From assembly GCA_023703675.1 (NCBI GenBank), contig CP097974.1:519288-583287 (forward strand): 64,000 nucleotides of DNA. Reading direction: 5' to 3'. This stretch comes from SAR86 cluster bacterium (GTDB taxonomy: Bacteria; Pseudomonadota; Gammaproteobacteria; Magnimaribacterales; AG-339-G14). Shown here one piece after another: positions 26,413 through 35,580 of this stretch. The position numbers were made by a program, and so were the translations under genes. The notes under the pieces are model-generated. The model made no database searches and was not told where the DNA came from. It saw only the letters and a list, made by a program, of their open reading frames with translations. Every line of letters starts with the position of its first letter. Positions within the stretch are counted from its first letter, which is position 1.

Positions 26413-28476
26413 ATGAAATTTATATATATTTTTTTTACAGCTTTATTGGCTGTATCAAACTTCTTGCTCGCACAAGAAGATACTGAAGAACTTATTGTTA
26501 CTTCAGCTTTTATTGAAGGCGATGCATCTTCAATTAATAATCCAATTCATGTGGTTGGATACGCAGAAGTTTCTAAAAGAGGCATCTCAAATCTAGGTGA
26601 GTCAATTGACTCATTATTAGGTGTGTCTAACCAAGATTTTGGTGCTTCCGTAGGGCAACCGATTATTCGAGGAATGGCTGGAAATCGAGTTAAGGTTTTA
26701 AACAATGGCTTGGTTGTAAGAGACGTTGCTTACATGGGTGCAGATCACCCAATCGAAATAGATCTTAATGCAATTGAACAAATTGAGATTGTAAAAGGAC
26801 CATCTTCAATTCTTTATTCAAACGGAGCAATTGGCGGAATTGTCAACGTTGTGGATAAAACGATTGCAAAAGAAGATATTTTAGAAACGTCTATTAACGT
26901 TGGATTTGAATCTCAATCAGTTAATGACGGCGATAGCTATAATATTAACCTTTCAAGTAATGTTTCAGGATTCAATATTTTCCTGTCACATTTAGACAAA
27001 AATCTTGATAACTTTGATATACCGGATCATGCAATAATCCATGAGGAAGAGGAAGGACATGAAGGAGAAGAGGAAGAAGAAAAAACTTTCTTATCTAATT
27101 CTGATTCCAAATTAGCTGCAAGCAGAGCTGGAATATCTAGAACAGGAGATTGGGGGTATTACGGCATTTCTTTTATAAATTCTGATCAACTCAATGGCGT
27201 TCCATTTCATGGCGAAGAACATGGAGAAGAGGAAGGTGGAGAACACAAAGAAGAAAGAATTTTTGCGACAACTAATTCAAGTGTAATAAATATTGAGGGT
27301 GAACAACTTCTCGATGGCCCTATCAAAGGCATTACTTATTTTGTTCGTGAAACTGATTCTGTTCTAACTGAACAACATGCCGAAGAAGAAGGTCATCACG
27401 AAGAAGAGGAAGGACATGAAGAGGAAGGTCCAACCACCTTCACAAATAATGCAGAAGAGGTTCAATTTATATTCGATATTTCAAATGAAATTGGCGAACA
27501 AAAAGTTGTATTTAATCATGCTGATCAGGAATCATCTGTAATTGGTTCTGAAGCTTTTATGCAACCTACTGATAGTACCGAAACTACAATTGGTTATTAT
27601 TTAGGTACTTCCTTAAATGAAATTGATGTAGATTTCGGTATAAGGTTTGATGAGATCAACAGAAAAGGTTCTATCAAACCAGCTACTGGGAATGCTGTTG
27701 CACATGACCTTGATTTTGATGGATTGAGCTATTCTGCCTCTTTTGGCACTAGTTTCGCAGATAATGTATCTGCAGTGTTGGGACTTTCAGCAGTTGAGCG
27801 AGCGCCTTCGCCAACTGAATTATTCATGAATGGTAAACATTTAGTTATTCAAAGATACGAGATAGGTAGTGTTGCTCTAGAGACAGAAGAATCACAAAAT
27901 ATTGACCTTCAATTCAATTTTGACTTTGACGGCTTTGAGATTTCAGCATTATTTTTCAAAAATGATATTGATAACTATATCTATCTTCTTGATACTGCCA
28001 TTAAAAAAGAGAAAGTGTTGATTGCGAATCACTCTCAACGTGATGCAGAATTTGAAGGATATGAGTTAAGTATTGGTTCTTCTTTTGATTTATATCAAGG
28101 TGAGCTAGCAGTATCTTTAGGAACAGATTCTGTTGAAGGAAAATTCACAGATGGAACGTTTATTCCAAGAATAACTCCTTCTAGGTTTATATATTCATTT
28201 GAATATGCTCAAGACGATTTACTTATTGATATATCTTTAACCGACGTAGATTCACAATCTGACGTTGCTTCAGGAGAATCTGTAACCAATGGTTTTGAGT
28301 TACTGGATTTGTCAGTATCTAAGAGCTTTGATCTTTACGGCGAAGAAGATCTTACTTTGGGAATATTCGGAACCAATTTACTTGATGAAATAGCGAGAAA
28401 CCATAATTCGTATGTTAAAAATGAAGTCCCATTGGCTGGAAGAAGTATTGGTTTGAGATTTAATCTTAGTCTTTAA
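26413..28476 (+). CDS. ZnuD-like TonB-dependent zinc receptor
   Basis: A 687-residue outer-membrane receptor with signal peptide (ending near LLAQ), plug domain (QPIIRGMAGNRVKVLNNG, IEIVKGPSSILYSNGAIGG) and C-terminal barrel ending RFNLSL. Three acidic, histidine-rich loops (around residues 213-223, 260-275 and 325-340; HEEEEGHEGEEEEE, EEHGEEEGGEHKEE, EEEGHHEEEEGHEEEG) match the zinc-capturing loops of ZnuD. It would import zinc, powered by TonB. It has a good ribosome binding site (CAGGAG) and follows the small His/Cys protein gene. Confidence 0.85.
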   Translation: MKFIYIFFTALLAVSNFLLAQEDTEELIVTSAFIEGDASSINNPIHVVGYAEVSKRGISNLGESIDSLLGVSNQDFGASVGQPIIRGMAGNRVKVLNNGLVVRDVAYMGADHPIEIDLNAIEQIEIVKGPSSILYSNGAIGGIVNVVDKTIAKEDILETSINVGFESQSVNDGDSYNINLSSNVSGFNIFLSHLDKNLDNFDIPDHAIIHEEEEGHEGEEEEEKTFLSNSDSKLAASRAGISRTGDWGYYGISFINSDQLNGVPFHGEEHGEEEGGEHKEERIFATTNSSVINIEGEQLLDGPIKGITYFVRETDSVLTEQHAEEEGHHEEEEGHEEEGPTTFTNNAEEVQFIFDISNEIGEQKVVFNHADQESSVIGSEAFMQPTDSTETTIGYYLGTSLNEIDVDFGIRFDEINRKGSIKPATGNAVAHDLDFDGLSYSASFGTSFADNVSAVLGLSAVERAPSPTELFMNGKHLVIQRYEIGSVALETEESQNIDLQFNFDFDGFEISALFFKNDIDNYIYLLDTAIKKEKVLIANHSQRDAEFEGYELSIGSSFDLYQGELAVSLGTDSVEGKFTDGTFIPRITPSRFIYSFEYAQDDLLIDISLTDVDSQSDVASGESVTNGFELLDLSVSKSFDLYGEEDLTLGIFGTNLLDEIARNHNSYVKNEVPLAGRSIGLRFNLSL

Positions 28477-28508
28477 GTAGATATCGAATATCATCTTCAA
28501 AACATATA

Positions 28509-28537
28509 GAATGGAGGAGTTTTTAACTCCTTCATTC
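28509..28537 (+). promoter_or_regulatory. 13-bp stem-loop abutting the start codon of the second TonB receptor
   Basis: 28509-28521 pairs with 28525-28537 (13 bp, one G-T) around a TTT loop, and the ATG follows 2 nt later. The only Shine-Dalgarno-like sequence (GGAGGAG, 28513-28519) is inside the 5' arm. As drawn, the stem would block ribosome entry, so it may be a translational switch. It has no T-run and so is not a terminator. Confidence 0.6.
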
Positions 28538-28539
28538 GT

Positions 28540-31356
28540 ATGTCAAAGATAAATTATTTATTCTTAATTTTATTTTTCTCTTCCCTAATTTTTTCTCAAG
28601 AAAATTTAGGTTTAGAAGAGATAACTGTAACTGGGAGTTTAATAAAATCTAATAATTTAGAAACCGCTAATCCAAGATACTCAATTACTAAAGAGGATTT
28701 GGATAAAAGTGGAACTTTTAGATTAGAAGACTATTTATCGAAGCTACCCCAGATAGCACCAGGCAATTCCGCACTGCAGTCTGGCTTTTCTACTGGAACT
28801 GCGTCAGTGAGTTTAAGATCTTTAGGCGGAGATAGAACCTTACTATTAATTGATGGAAAACGTCTTTCTCCAGGAACTCCCTTTGATGGTCATGCGGAAG
28901 CCGATATAAATCAAATTCCTGATGCATTAGTTAAAAGAATTGATGTTGTAACTGGTGGAAAATCAACCATTTATGGATCTGATGCAATTGGTGGAGTTAT
29001 AAACTTCATTTTGGATAGATCTTTTGAAGGGATAAAAGTTGATTTTCAAGGAGGCTTTTACAATCATAAAAATAATAATACTTATTTACGAGATATCCAT
29101 TCAGCAAAACCTTATGATCTTGCTCCAAAAAACATAAGAGATGGCGATCAAGGCAATCTATCAGTGGTCATAGGAAATAAAATTTTTCAAGACACCCATT
29201 TCACGACCTACATAAATTACAGAAAAGTAGACCCAATCAGATGGTCACAGAGAGATATAAGCAATTGCGCACTGTCTGCCAATTCAGTTTGTAGAGGTTC
29301 AAGCGCTAGTAAGGAAGGCTTATTCAAAATAGGAGCTTCGACTTTTTATTATGTTGATGACACAGATTTTATTGCAGGAAGGAAAACTTACAATTTTGCT
29401 TCTTATAATTTTCTTCAAAGGCCAGATAATAAATTGAGCACGGGCTTTTTATTGGATCATAAAATTAATAAAAACCATCAATTGAAGAGTAGTTTTTTTC
29501 ACGTAACCGATAAAACCACCGCGCAAATAGATTACTCACTCCTATTCCGTCAATCTGTATCTATTCCTTGTTCCCATCCTTTTTTGTCTGCACAACAAGT
29601 AGAAAAGCTTTGCTCAGATTTTGGTCTTATATCCAGTGATTCACAAACGGTTACTTTAAGCCGAAGAAATTTTGAAGGTTTACCAAGACAACAAGAATTT
29701 AATCTTCAAAATAATCGCTTTATCCTTGAATTGGAAGGCAAAACATTTGCAAATTGGGAATATCAGTTCTTTCTGCAAAGATCCATAACAGACCTTGAGT
29801 ATATTTATTTTAATGACATATCGAAATCTAAAACTGCAAATGCGTTAAATATTACTGGTTCAGCTTTAAATCCAATCTGTGTTTCTAATGATCCTGGTTG
29901 TGTTCCTTGGAATATATTTATTAATAATGGAAACCAAATTGTAAATAATCCTGCTTTAGGGATTACACAAGATGCTTTGAATTATATAAATTTGAATCTA
30001 TCGATAACGGGTTCAAGCAGTGAATCTCAACAGGTTTTATTTTTTTCAAAGAAACTTAATTTAGAGAATTCTTTAATTTTTAATCCTTCGATAGTGATTG
30101 GTTTAGAAAAAAGAAAGATTTCATTACTTAAAAATCCTGACGAGAACTTCGAAGGAAATGATGGAGCTGGTCAACAGGTTGAGCAACATCAACTTTCTGG
30201 AACGATCAAAGTTGACGATTATTTTATTGAAGGTTTAGTGCCATTTAAAAACTCGACCAAACTATCGGCTAGCTATAGATTTTCTGATTACTCGCTTTCT
30301 CAAAAATCTGAAGCTTTCGATGTTGGTATAAATTATAAAATAAATGAATTAATTTCCTTAAAAGCTTCAATACAAAAAGCCATTAGAGTTGCAGACATTC
30401 ATGAATTATTCGAAGAAACTCATGCAAAATACGTAGCTCTTAGTTCTGATCCTTGTTCTGGATCCAATCCAGAAAGATCTCTATCTGAATGTTCAAGAAC
30501 TGGCGTAACATCTTCACTGTATGGTTTGATTGAAGCTCCAGCTAGTTCAATTGCTACAACTACAGGAGGAAATAAAAATTTACTTCCAGAAGAAGCAATT
30601 ACCTCGAGCTTTGGGTTTGTTTTTAATGGTCTTATAAATTTTGTCGAAATTGATTTCTACAATATAGATTTGGATGATCAAATAGACACCTCAGATGCTG
30701 ATACTGTCCTAACTAAATGTTTGGAAACAGGTGCGTCAAAATGGTGTTCACTTATTACTAGAAACCCTTCAACTGGAACTTTTCATGAAGGTTCTGGAAA
30801 AATTAATACGCCTCTCTTAAATTTTGTTTCAAATGAGACTTCAGGATTAGATTTTTTATATAAACGTAGTTTTGATACTTCAGTAGGCCAAGTCAATGTT
30901 TCAAACTTTTCTAATTTTTTATTTAAAAGAAGAATTCATCAAGCTTCAAGCGATTTTGCCACAGATTGTCGAGGAAAATATGAAAATATCTGCGGTCTCC
31001 CTTCACCTAAATTCCAAAACATCTTAACCATTGATATAGAAAGTGAGTGGCAAAATATGCCTCTTAGTACTTCCTTTAAATTTAGATATTTGGGTTCAGT
31101 TAAAGACGTAAATTTAGATAAATCTAACACTTCATATAATGAGAATGTTCCTTTCAAAAGTTTCACTTATTTCGACATCTCTCTAAATACTACTTTTGAA
31201 AACATAGACTTAAGATTTGGTGTAAATAATTTATTTGATATCGATCCTCCAGTAAATGGACAAATAGGTTATGTTCCAGGAAACGGAAATATTTATCCTT
31301 CTTTTTATGATTCCTTGGGAAGATTTATTTTCTTCAGATTATCTACTGAATTGTAA
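28540..31356 (+). CDS. TonB-dependent receptor (large, unknown substrate)
   Basis: A 938-residue outer-membrane receptor. Signal peptide (to about residue 20), TonB-box-like EEITVTGSLI, plug with SLRSLGGDRTLLLIDGKRL and DVVTGGKSTIYGSDAIGG, then a long barrel ending FFRLSTEL with NNLFDIDPP near the end. Many paired cysteines occur in the extracellular loops. This is the common type of marine proteobacteria, predicted to import complex organic molecules. No ligand-specific neighbour is present, though glk follows after 3 nt and may share the transcript. A strong hairpin precedes the start codon. Confidence 0.88.
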   Translation: MSKINYLFLILFFSSLIFSQENLGLEEITVTGSLIKSNNLETANPRYSITKEDLDKSGTFRLEDYLSKLPQIAPGNSALQSGFSTGTASVSLRSLGGDRTLLLIDGKRLSPGTPFDGHAEADINQIPDALVKRIDVVTGGKSTIYGSDAIGGVINFILDRSFEGIKVDFQGGFYNHKNNNTYLRDIHSAKPYDLAPKNIRDGDQGNLSVVIGNKIFQDTHFTTYINYRKVDPIRWSQRDISNCALSANSVCRGSSASKEGLFKIGASTFYYVDDTDFIAGRKTYNFASYNFLQRPDNKLSTGFLLDHKINKNHQLKSSFFHVTDKTTAQIDYSLLFRQSVSIPCSHPFLSAQQVEKLCSDFGLISSDSQTVTLSRRNFEGLPRQQEFNLQNNRFILELEGKTFANWEYQFFLQRSITDLEYIYFNDISKSKTANALNITGSALNPICVSNDPGCVPWNIFINNGNQIVNNPALGITQDALNYINLNLSITGSSSESQQVLFFSKKLNLENSLIFNPSIVIGLEKRKISLLKNPDENFEGNDGAGQQVEQHQLSGTIKVDDYFIEGLVPFKNSTKLSASYRFSDYSLSQKSEAFDVGINYKINELISLKASIQKAIRVADIHELFEETHAKYVALSSDPCSGSNPERSLSECSRTGVTSSLYGLIEAPASSIATTTGGNKNLLPEEAITSSFGFVFNGLINFVEIDFYNIDLDDQIDTSDADTVLTKCLETGASKWCSLITRNPSTGTFHEGSGKINTPLLNFVSNETSGLDFLYKRSFDTSVGQVNVSNFSNFLFKRRIHQASSDFATDCRGKYENICGLPSPKFQNILTIDIESEWQNMPLSTSFKFRYLGSVKDVNLDKSNTSYNENVPFKSFTYFDISLNTTFENIDLRFGVNNLFDIDPPVNGQIGYVPGNGNIYPSFYDSLGRFIFFRLSTEL

Positions 31357-31359
31357 TTA

Positions 31360-32280
31360 ATGGAAAAAGTTTTTTTATTAGACATAGGTGGGACTAATGT
31401 CAGATATGCTTTGGCAGAAAAGGGTAAGACTTCAATTGAAAAAATATTTAAAAAAAATATAGGTAGCGAAAGTCTAGACAAATTATTGGAAGATCTTTTG
31501 ACAACAGAAAGAGGAAAAGTCTTAAACATAGTTATTTCTGCGGCTGGTCCAAAATTAGACGGAATTATTAAAATGACTAACAGATCTTACAAAATAGATC
31601 CTAATGAAATAAAAGAAAAATTTAGTCTGAAAGAATGTCATCTGCTGAACGATTGGGAATCAATCGCATATGGACATGCTTATCTTAATCAAAAAGATTG
31701 CATTAATTTAATAAACAAAGAAGTAAGTTCATATAATAAAAATTCTTTATATTTTGGCCCAGGCACGGGATTGGGTGTATCAATTTTGTTAGACGATCAA
31801 ATTGTAATCTCTTCTGAATATGGCAACACAAACATAGGTGTTGAAGAATTAATTGGGGAGGATTTATCCAAGTTCCATCATTTTAAATCCATCGAAGATA
31901 CTCTCTCCGGAAAAGCAATTTCAAAAATTTATGAAATTAAGACAAGAAAAAATTTAAGTGCAGAAGAAATTTTTTCGCGAGCTAAAAATGATGATCTAGT
32001 AGCAAAAGAAATCATACAAGATTTTATTGAGAGATTAGCGATAATTCTATCTGATCTGACTTTGTCCTTTCTTCCAGGAAGAGGTATTTATTTAGCTGGA
32101 AACCTCACAAGAAGTTTGAAAGATTTTATTAACACCAAAACTTTTGAGGAGAAATTTCTTTCAAATAAAGCTGGCCCTCACTTAGAAATATTAAGAAATA
32201 CTCCTATAAACATAATAACGAAAGAGCATTCACCGTTATATGGGAATTTAAATTATTTTAATTTATCTCAGAAAGATTAA
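31360..32280 (+). CDS. glk: Glucokinase
   Basis: A 306-residue ROK/hexokinase-fold enzyme phosphorylating glucose with ATP. The phosphate-binding LLDIGGTNVRYAL, the LNDWESIAYG (catalytic Asp) and the GPGTGLGVS motif are visible, as is EYGNTNIG and LAGNLTRSL near the C-terminus. It begins 3 nt after the receptor stop. Its 3' end overlaps the convergent mltD by 23 nt. Confidence 0.9.
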   Translation: MEKVFLLDIGGTNVRYALAEKGKTSIEKIFKKNIGSESLDKLLEDLLTTERGKVLNIVISAAGPKLDGIIKMTNRSYKIDPNEIKEKFSLKECHLLNDWESIAYGHAYLNQKDCINLINKEVSSYNKNSLYFGPGTGLGVSILLDDQIVISSEYGNTNIGVEELIGEDLSKFHHFKSIEDTLSGKAISKIYEIKTRKNLSAEEIFSRAKNDDLVAKEIIQDFIERLAIILSDLTLSFLPGRGIYLAGNLTRSLKDFINTKTFEEKFLSNKAGPHLEILRNTPINIITKEHSPLYGNLNYFNLSQKD

Positions 32281-33664
32281 GTTTAATTATATCTCCTGGA
32301 TAAATAAGACTTTCGTCTTCAATATCATTCCATTTTAGAATCCAATCTTTAGTTATCCCAAAACGCAAAGATATCTTATTAATAGTGTCGCCAGTTTTTA
32401 CTGGATATGAAATATTATTTCTATTTATTTTTGGAGCAGGTCTGGGTTTTAAATATTTAGGATAAATTAAAATTTTAGTTCCCGTGAGGAGAAAATTACT
32501 TGGATTGAGATCGTTCCAAATAGATAAGTCTCTAATAGTCACTTCGAATTTCTTTGCTATTGACCAAAGACTATCTCCTCCCTGAACATAGTATATATCG
32601 GGCCTATTTAAATAATCTTTTATCCAGCTTGGACCTCTTGGAACAATTAATTCTTCTGATTCATAGATCGTGTCATCTTTCAGTCCATTTATTTCTTTGA
32701 GCAGTTCAAAATCAATCAGATAGCTCTCTGCAATCGAGGTCAAAGTATCGCCGCTAGAAACTAAATATTTATCCCATTGAACTAATTCGTTGGGATCAAT
32801 ATCTTCAAGAATGATTTGAAATCTGTCTGCAATTCCAACTGGCAACAAAATATGAAAAGGACCATTAGGGTCAGTAGCCCATTGATTAAATCCAGGATTT
32901 AATTCATAAATTAACTCAAGTTTAACTCCTGAAAGATTAGAAACTTGCATCAAATCTACTTGAGAGGGTAATTCTATGACACTAAAATAAGGGCGATTGG
33001 CTAGATAAGGCAGCTCAATATTATATTTTTCGGGCTCGCGAATAACTTCTACTATTGCAAGTATTTTTGGAACATAAGCTTTGGTCTCTCGGGGAAGATT
33101 TAATGACCAAAAATCTGTAGGTAATCCATTAGATTTATTTTTTTCAATTTCTCTTCTTATTCTAGATGGCCCAGCGTTGTAAGCTGCAATTGCTATTAAC
33201 CAGTCATCATATTTTTCATACAAACTTGTTAGAAAAGTATAGGCGGCCTCTGTTGAAGCAAGGATGTCTCTCCTGCCGTCATACCACCAATTTTTTTTTA
33301 AGCCATTTTCTTTTGCTGTGCTTGGTATAAACTGCCAAATTCCAGATGCTCCTGTTGAAGATTGAGCATACGGATCAAATTGACTTTCTACAAATGGAAT
33401 TAAACTTAATTCTACGGGCAATCCTTTTTTTAAAGCCTCCTTGACTGTGTAATACAAATACCTTTGCCCATTCTTTGAAAGACGGTTTATGAGGTATTGA
33501 TGACCATCATATTTGTCAGCAGCACTAATTATCTCACTTCTAGTTGAATCAAATTCTAGGTTGCTGTTTCTTCTAATTTCATCCCACAAGGAATTTAGAT
33601 CTCTTGTATTTTGAGTAAAAGCTAGAGACGAATAAATTAATAAAACAGCGATAAAAGATTTCAT
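32258..33664 (-). CDS. mltD: Membrane-bound lytic murein transglycosylase D with LysM repeats
   Basis: A 468-residue protein with signal peptide and an SLT domain at about 85-210 (VESQFDPYAQSSTGASGIWQ carries the catalytic Glu; AAYNAGPSRIRR). Three LysM repeats (about 296-340, 355-398 and 417-460) bind peptidoglycan. It cleaves murein to 1,6-anhydro products. The signal peptide lacks a lipobox cysteine, unlike E. coli MltD. It starts at the gloB stop (TAATG), so the two are coupled. Confidence 0.93.
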   Translation of the reverse strand: MKSFIAVLLIYSSLAFTQNTRDLNSLWDEIRRNSNLEFDSTRSEIISAADKYDGHQYLINRLSKNGQRYLYYTVKEALKKGLPVELSLIPFVESQFDPYAQSSTGASGIWQFIPSTAKENGLKKNWWYDGRRDILASTEAAYTFLTSLYEKYDDWLIAIAAYNAGPSRIRREIEKNKSNGLPTDFWSLNLPRETKAYVPKILAIVEVIREPEKYNIELPYLANRPYFSVIELPSQVDLMQVSNLSGVKLELIYELNPGFNQWATDPNGPFHILLPVGIADRFQIILEDIDPNELVQWDKYLVSSGDTLTSIAESYLIDFELLKEINGLKDDTIYESEELIVPRGPSWIKDYLNRPDIYYVQGGDSLWSIAKKFEVTIRDLSIWNDLNPSNFLLTGTKILIYPKYLKPRPAPKINRNNISYPVKTGDTINKISLRFGITKDWILKWNDIEDESLIYPGDIIKLNLSEIN

Positions 33665-34446
33665 TAGAAATTATCTTTCCATTCTCGGATTGTTTTCAAA
33701 GTTTCAATTTCATTGGAGATAGAGATTGATGCATGTTTGCTAGCGTTAAAAATAATATTCTTTGAATTTAATCTAAGAAAAGGATTAATTTGTAATTCTT
33801 TTTTAATTGAAGAAGGTAGAGTTATTTTATCTTGCTCCCTAAGATTTTTTACCTTTAAAGAATAATCTTTTAAGTAATCATTTTGATCATCAACAACAAG
33901 AGCAAAATCTAAATTGTTTTCGGTGTATTCATGAGTACAAAATACGAGCGTTTCGGGATGAAGATTTTTTAGTTTATTCAATGATTCATGCATTTGATCT
34001 GGAGTTCCTTCAAAAAGTCTACCGCAACCTCCAGAGAATAAGGTATCTCCGCAAAAAAGAAGTTTTTGATTTGAGTCGGAATAGTAAGCAATATGATCAA
34101 GAGTATGTCCAGGTACTTCAAATATTTTAAAACTTTCTCCCAAAATGGTTATGCAATCATTTTCAACCAACTCATTTGTAATTCCCTCAATATGTCCTCC
34201 CTTAGGACCATAAACAGGAACTTCAAATCTATCTACTAACGTTTTAATTCCTCCAGTGTGGTCAAAATGGTGATGAGTAATTAAAATTCCTTCTAGATTA
34301 AAGTTATTGTTTTCTATAAAGTCTATAACCGGATTTGGATCACCAGGATCTACTACATAAATTGATTCTTTACTAACTAAAGCCCAGATATAATTATCAG
34401 TGAATGCTTTTAGTGGATGAACTTCGATCATACTTAATTTTATCAT
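33664..34446 (-). CDS. gloB: Hydroxyacylglutathione hydrolase (glyoxalase II)
   Basis: A metallo-beta-lactamase fold enzyme that hydrolyses S-lactoylglutathione. The metal motif THHHFDHTGG, then VPGHTLDHIAYY, FCGDTLFSGGCGRLFEG and THEYTENNL follow the glyoxalase II order. The product is 260 residues from the first ATG. The internal ATG (MIEVHPLKAF, 34431) gives 255 residues and matches the family start better. It is divergent from rnhA and coupled to mltD. Confidence 0.94.
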   Translation of the reverse strand: MIKLSMIEVHPLKAFTDNYIWALVSKESIYVVDPGDPNPVIDFIENNNFNLEGILITHHHFDHTGGIKTLVDRFEVPVYGPKGGHIEGITNELVENDCITILGESFKIFEVPGHTLDHIAYYSDSNQKLLFCGDTLFSGGCGRLFEGTPDQMHESLNKLKNLHPETLVFCTHEYTENNLDFALVVDDQNDYLKDYSLKVKNLREQDKITLPSSIKKELQINPFLRLNSKNIIFNASKHASISISNEIETLKTIREWKDNF

Positions 34447-34475
34447 TAGGAAGTAATTTTGGTTAAGACTTTAAA

Positions 34476-34907
34476 ATGAAAATAATTAGAATATATACTG
34501 ATGGCGCTTGTAGAGGAAACCCAGGTCCTGGAGGGTGGGGAGCTTTAATTTTAAAGGACAATGAAGAGATTAAATTAAATGGCGGTCAAAACGTAACCAC
34601 TAATAATCAAATGGAACTTACTGCTGTTATAAAAGCTTTAGATTTTTTTTCTGAATCTACGGAAATAGAAATTTTTACTGACTCAAAATACGTTATGGAC
34701 GGAATTACAGAATACATAAAAAAATGGAAAGTAAATGGATGGAAAACTGCATCAAAGAAACCAGTTAAAAATTCAGATTTATGGAAACAATTAGATGTTT
34801 TAAATGCTCAGCATTCAATAAGATGGAATTGGGTAAAGGGGCATAGTGGTCTTAGAGAAAATGATATTGCAGATGAATTGGCAAATTTGGGAATAGACAA
34901 CCTTTGA
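34476..34907 (+). CDS. rnhA: Ribonuclease HI
   Basis: A 143-residue enzyme degrading RNA in RNA-DNA hybrids. The catalytic residues are in YTDGACRGNPGPGGWG (Asp), MELTAV (Glu), FTDSKYV (Asp) and the late ENDIADELA (Asp), with the basic WKVNGWKTA handle. It is the first gene of an rnhA-dnaQ-gltX run. dnaQ starts 1 nt after its stop. Confidence 0.97.
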   Translation: MKIIRIYTDGACRGNPGPGGWGALILKDNEEIKLNGGQNVTTNNQMELTAVIKALDFFSESTEIEIFTDSKYVMDGITEYIKKWKVNGWKTASKKPVKNSDLWKQLDVLNAQHSIRWNWVKGHSGLRENDIADELANLGIDNL

Positions 34908-34908
34908 G

Positions 34909-35580
34909 ATGAAACAAATTATTCTAGATACTGAAACGACGGGTTTGGATTACAAATCCGGTCACAAACTTATTGAAATAGCCTGCGTTGAAATTGAAAA
35001 CAGAAAATTTACCGGGAATGAATTTCATTCATATCTTAATCCTGAGAGATCTATAGATCCTGGAGCGGTTAAAATTCATGGTCTCTCAAGAGATTTTTTA
35101 TCAGACAAACCAAGATTTTCTGAAATTTATAATGAGTTATTTGATTTCATTAAAGACTCTGAACTATTAATCCATAATGCAGAATTTGATTTGGGATTTT
35201 TAAATAATGAATTGCAACAAATCAACGTAAACCAAAAAATCGAAGATCATGTAGAAAAAGTAATAGATACTTTATTAATGGCAAGGCAAATGCATCCTGG
35301 ACAAAGAAATAGTCTTGACGTTTTAACAGACAGATACAATATACAAGGATATGACAGAAGCTATCATGGTGCATTAATTGATTCAAAAATTCTTGGTGAA
35401 GTTTATCTTTCTATGACCGGTGGTCAAACCGATTTAAATCTCCCATCAGGCATTACCAAAAAGACGATAAATGAAACTAAAGTGTCTCAATCGTCGTCTT
35501 TGATTAAAATAAGTGCTTCAGCTGAAGAAAATTTAGCTCATCAAAATTACTTAAAATCTATTCATGAAGACAATAACTAG
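34909..35580 (+). CDS. dnaQ: DNA polymerase III epsilon subunit (3'-5' exonuclease)
   Basis: A 223-residue DEDDh exonuclease. It has ILDTETTGLDY (two catalytic acids), HNAEFDLGFLNNEL, and YHGALIDSKIL (His and Asp). It proofreads within the replicative polymerase. The rnhA-dnaQ adjacency is conserved in gammaproteobacteria. The last 17 nt overlap gltX in another frame. Confidence 0.96.
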   Translation: MKQIILDTETTGLDYKSGHKLIEIACVEIENRKFTGNEFHSYLNPERSIDPGAVKIHGLSRDFLSDKPRFSEIYNELFDFIKDSELLIHNAEFDLGFLNNELQQINVNQKIEDHVEKVIDTLLMARQMHPGQRNSLDVLTDRYNIQGYDRSYHGALIDSKILGEVYLSMTGGQTDLNLPSGITKKTINETKVSQSSSLIKISASAEENLAHQNYLKSIHEDNN

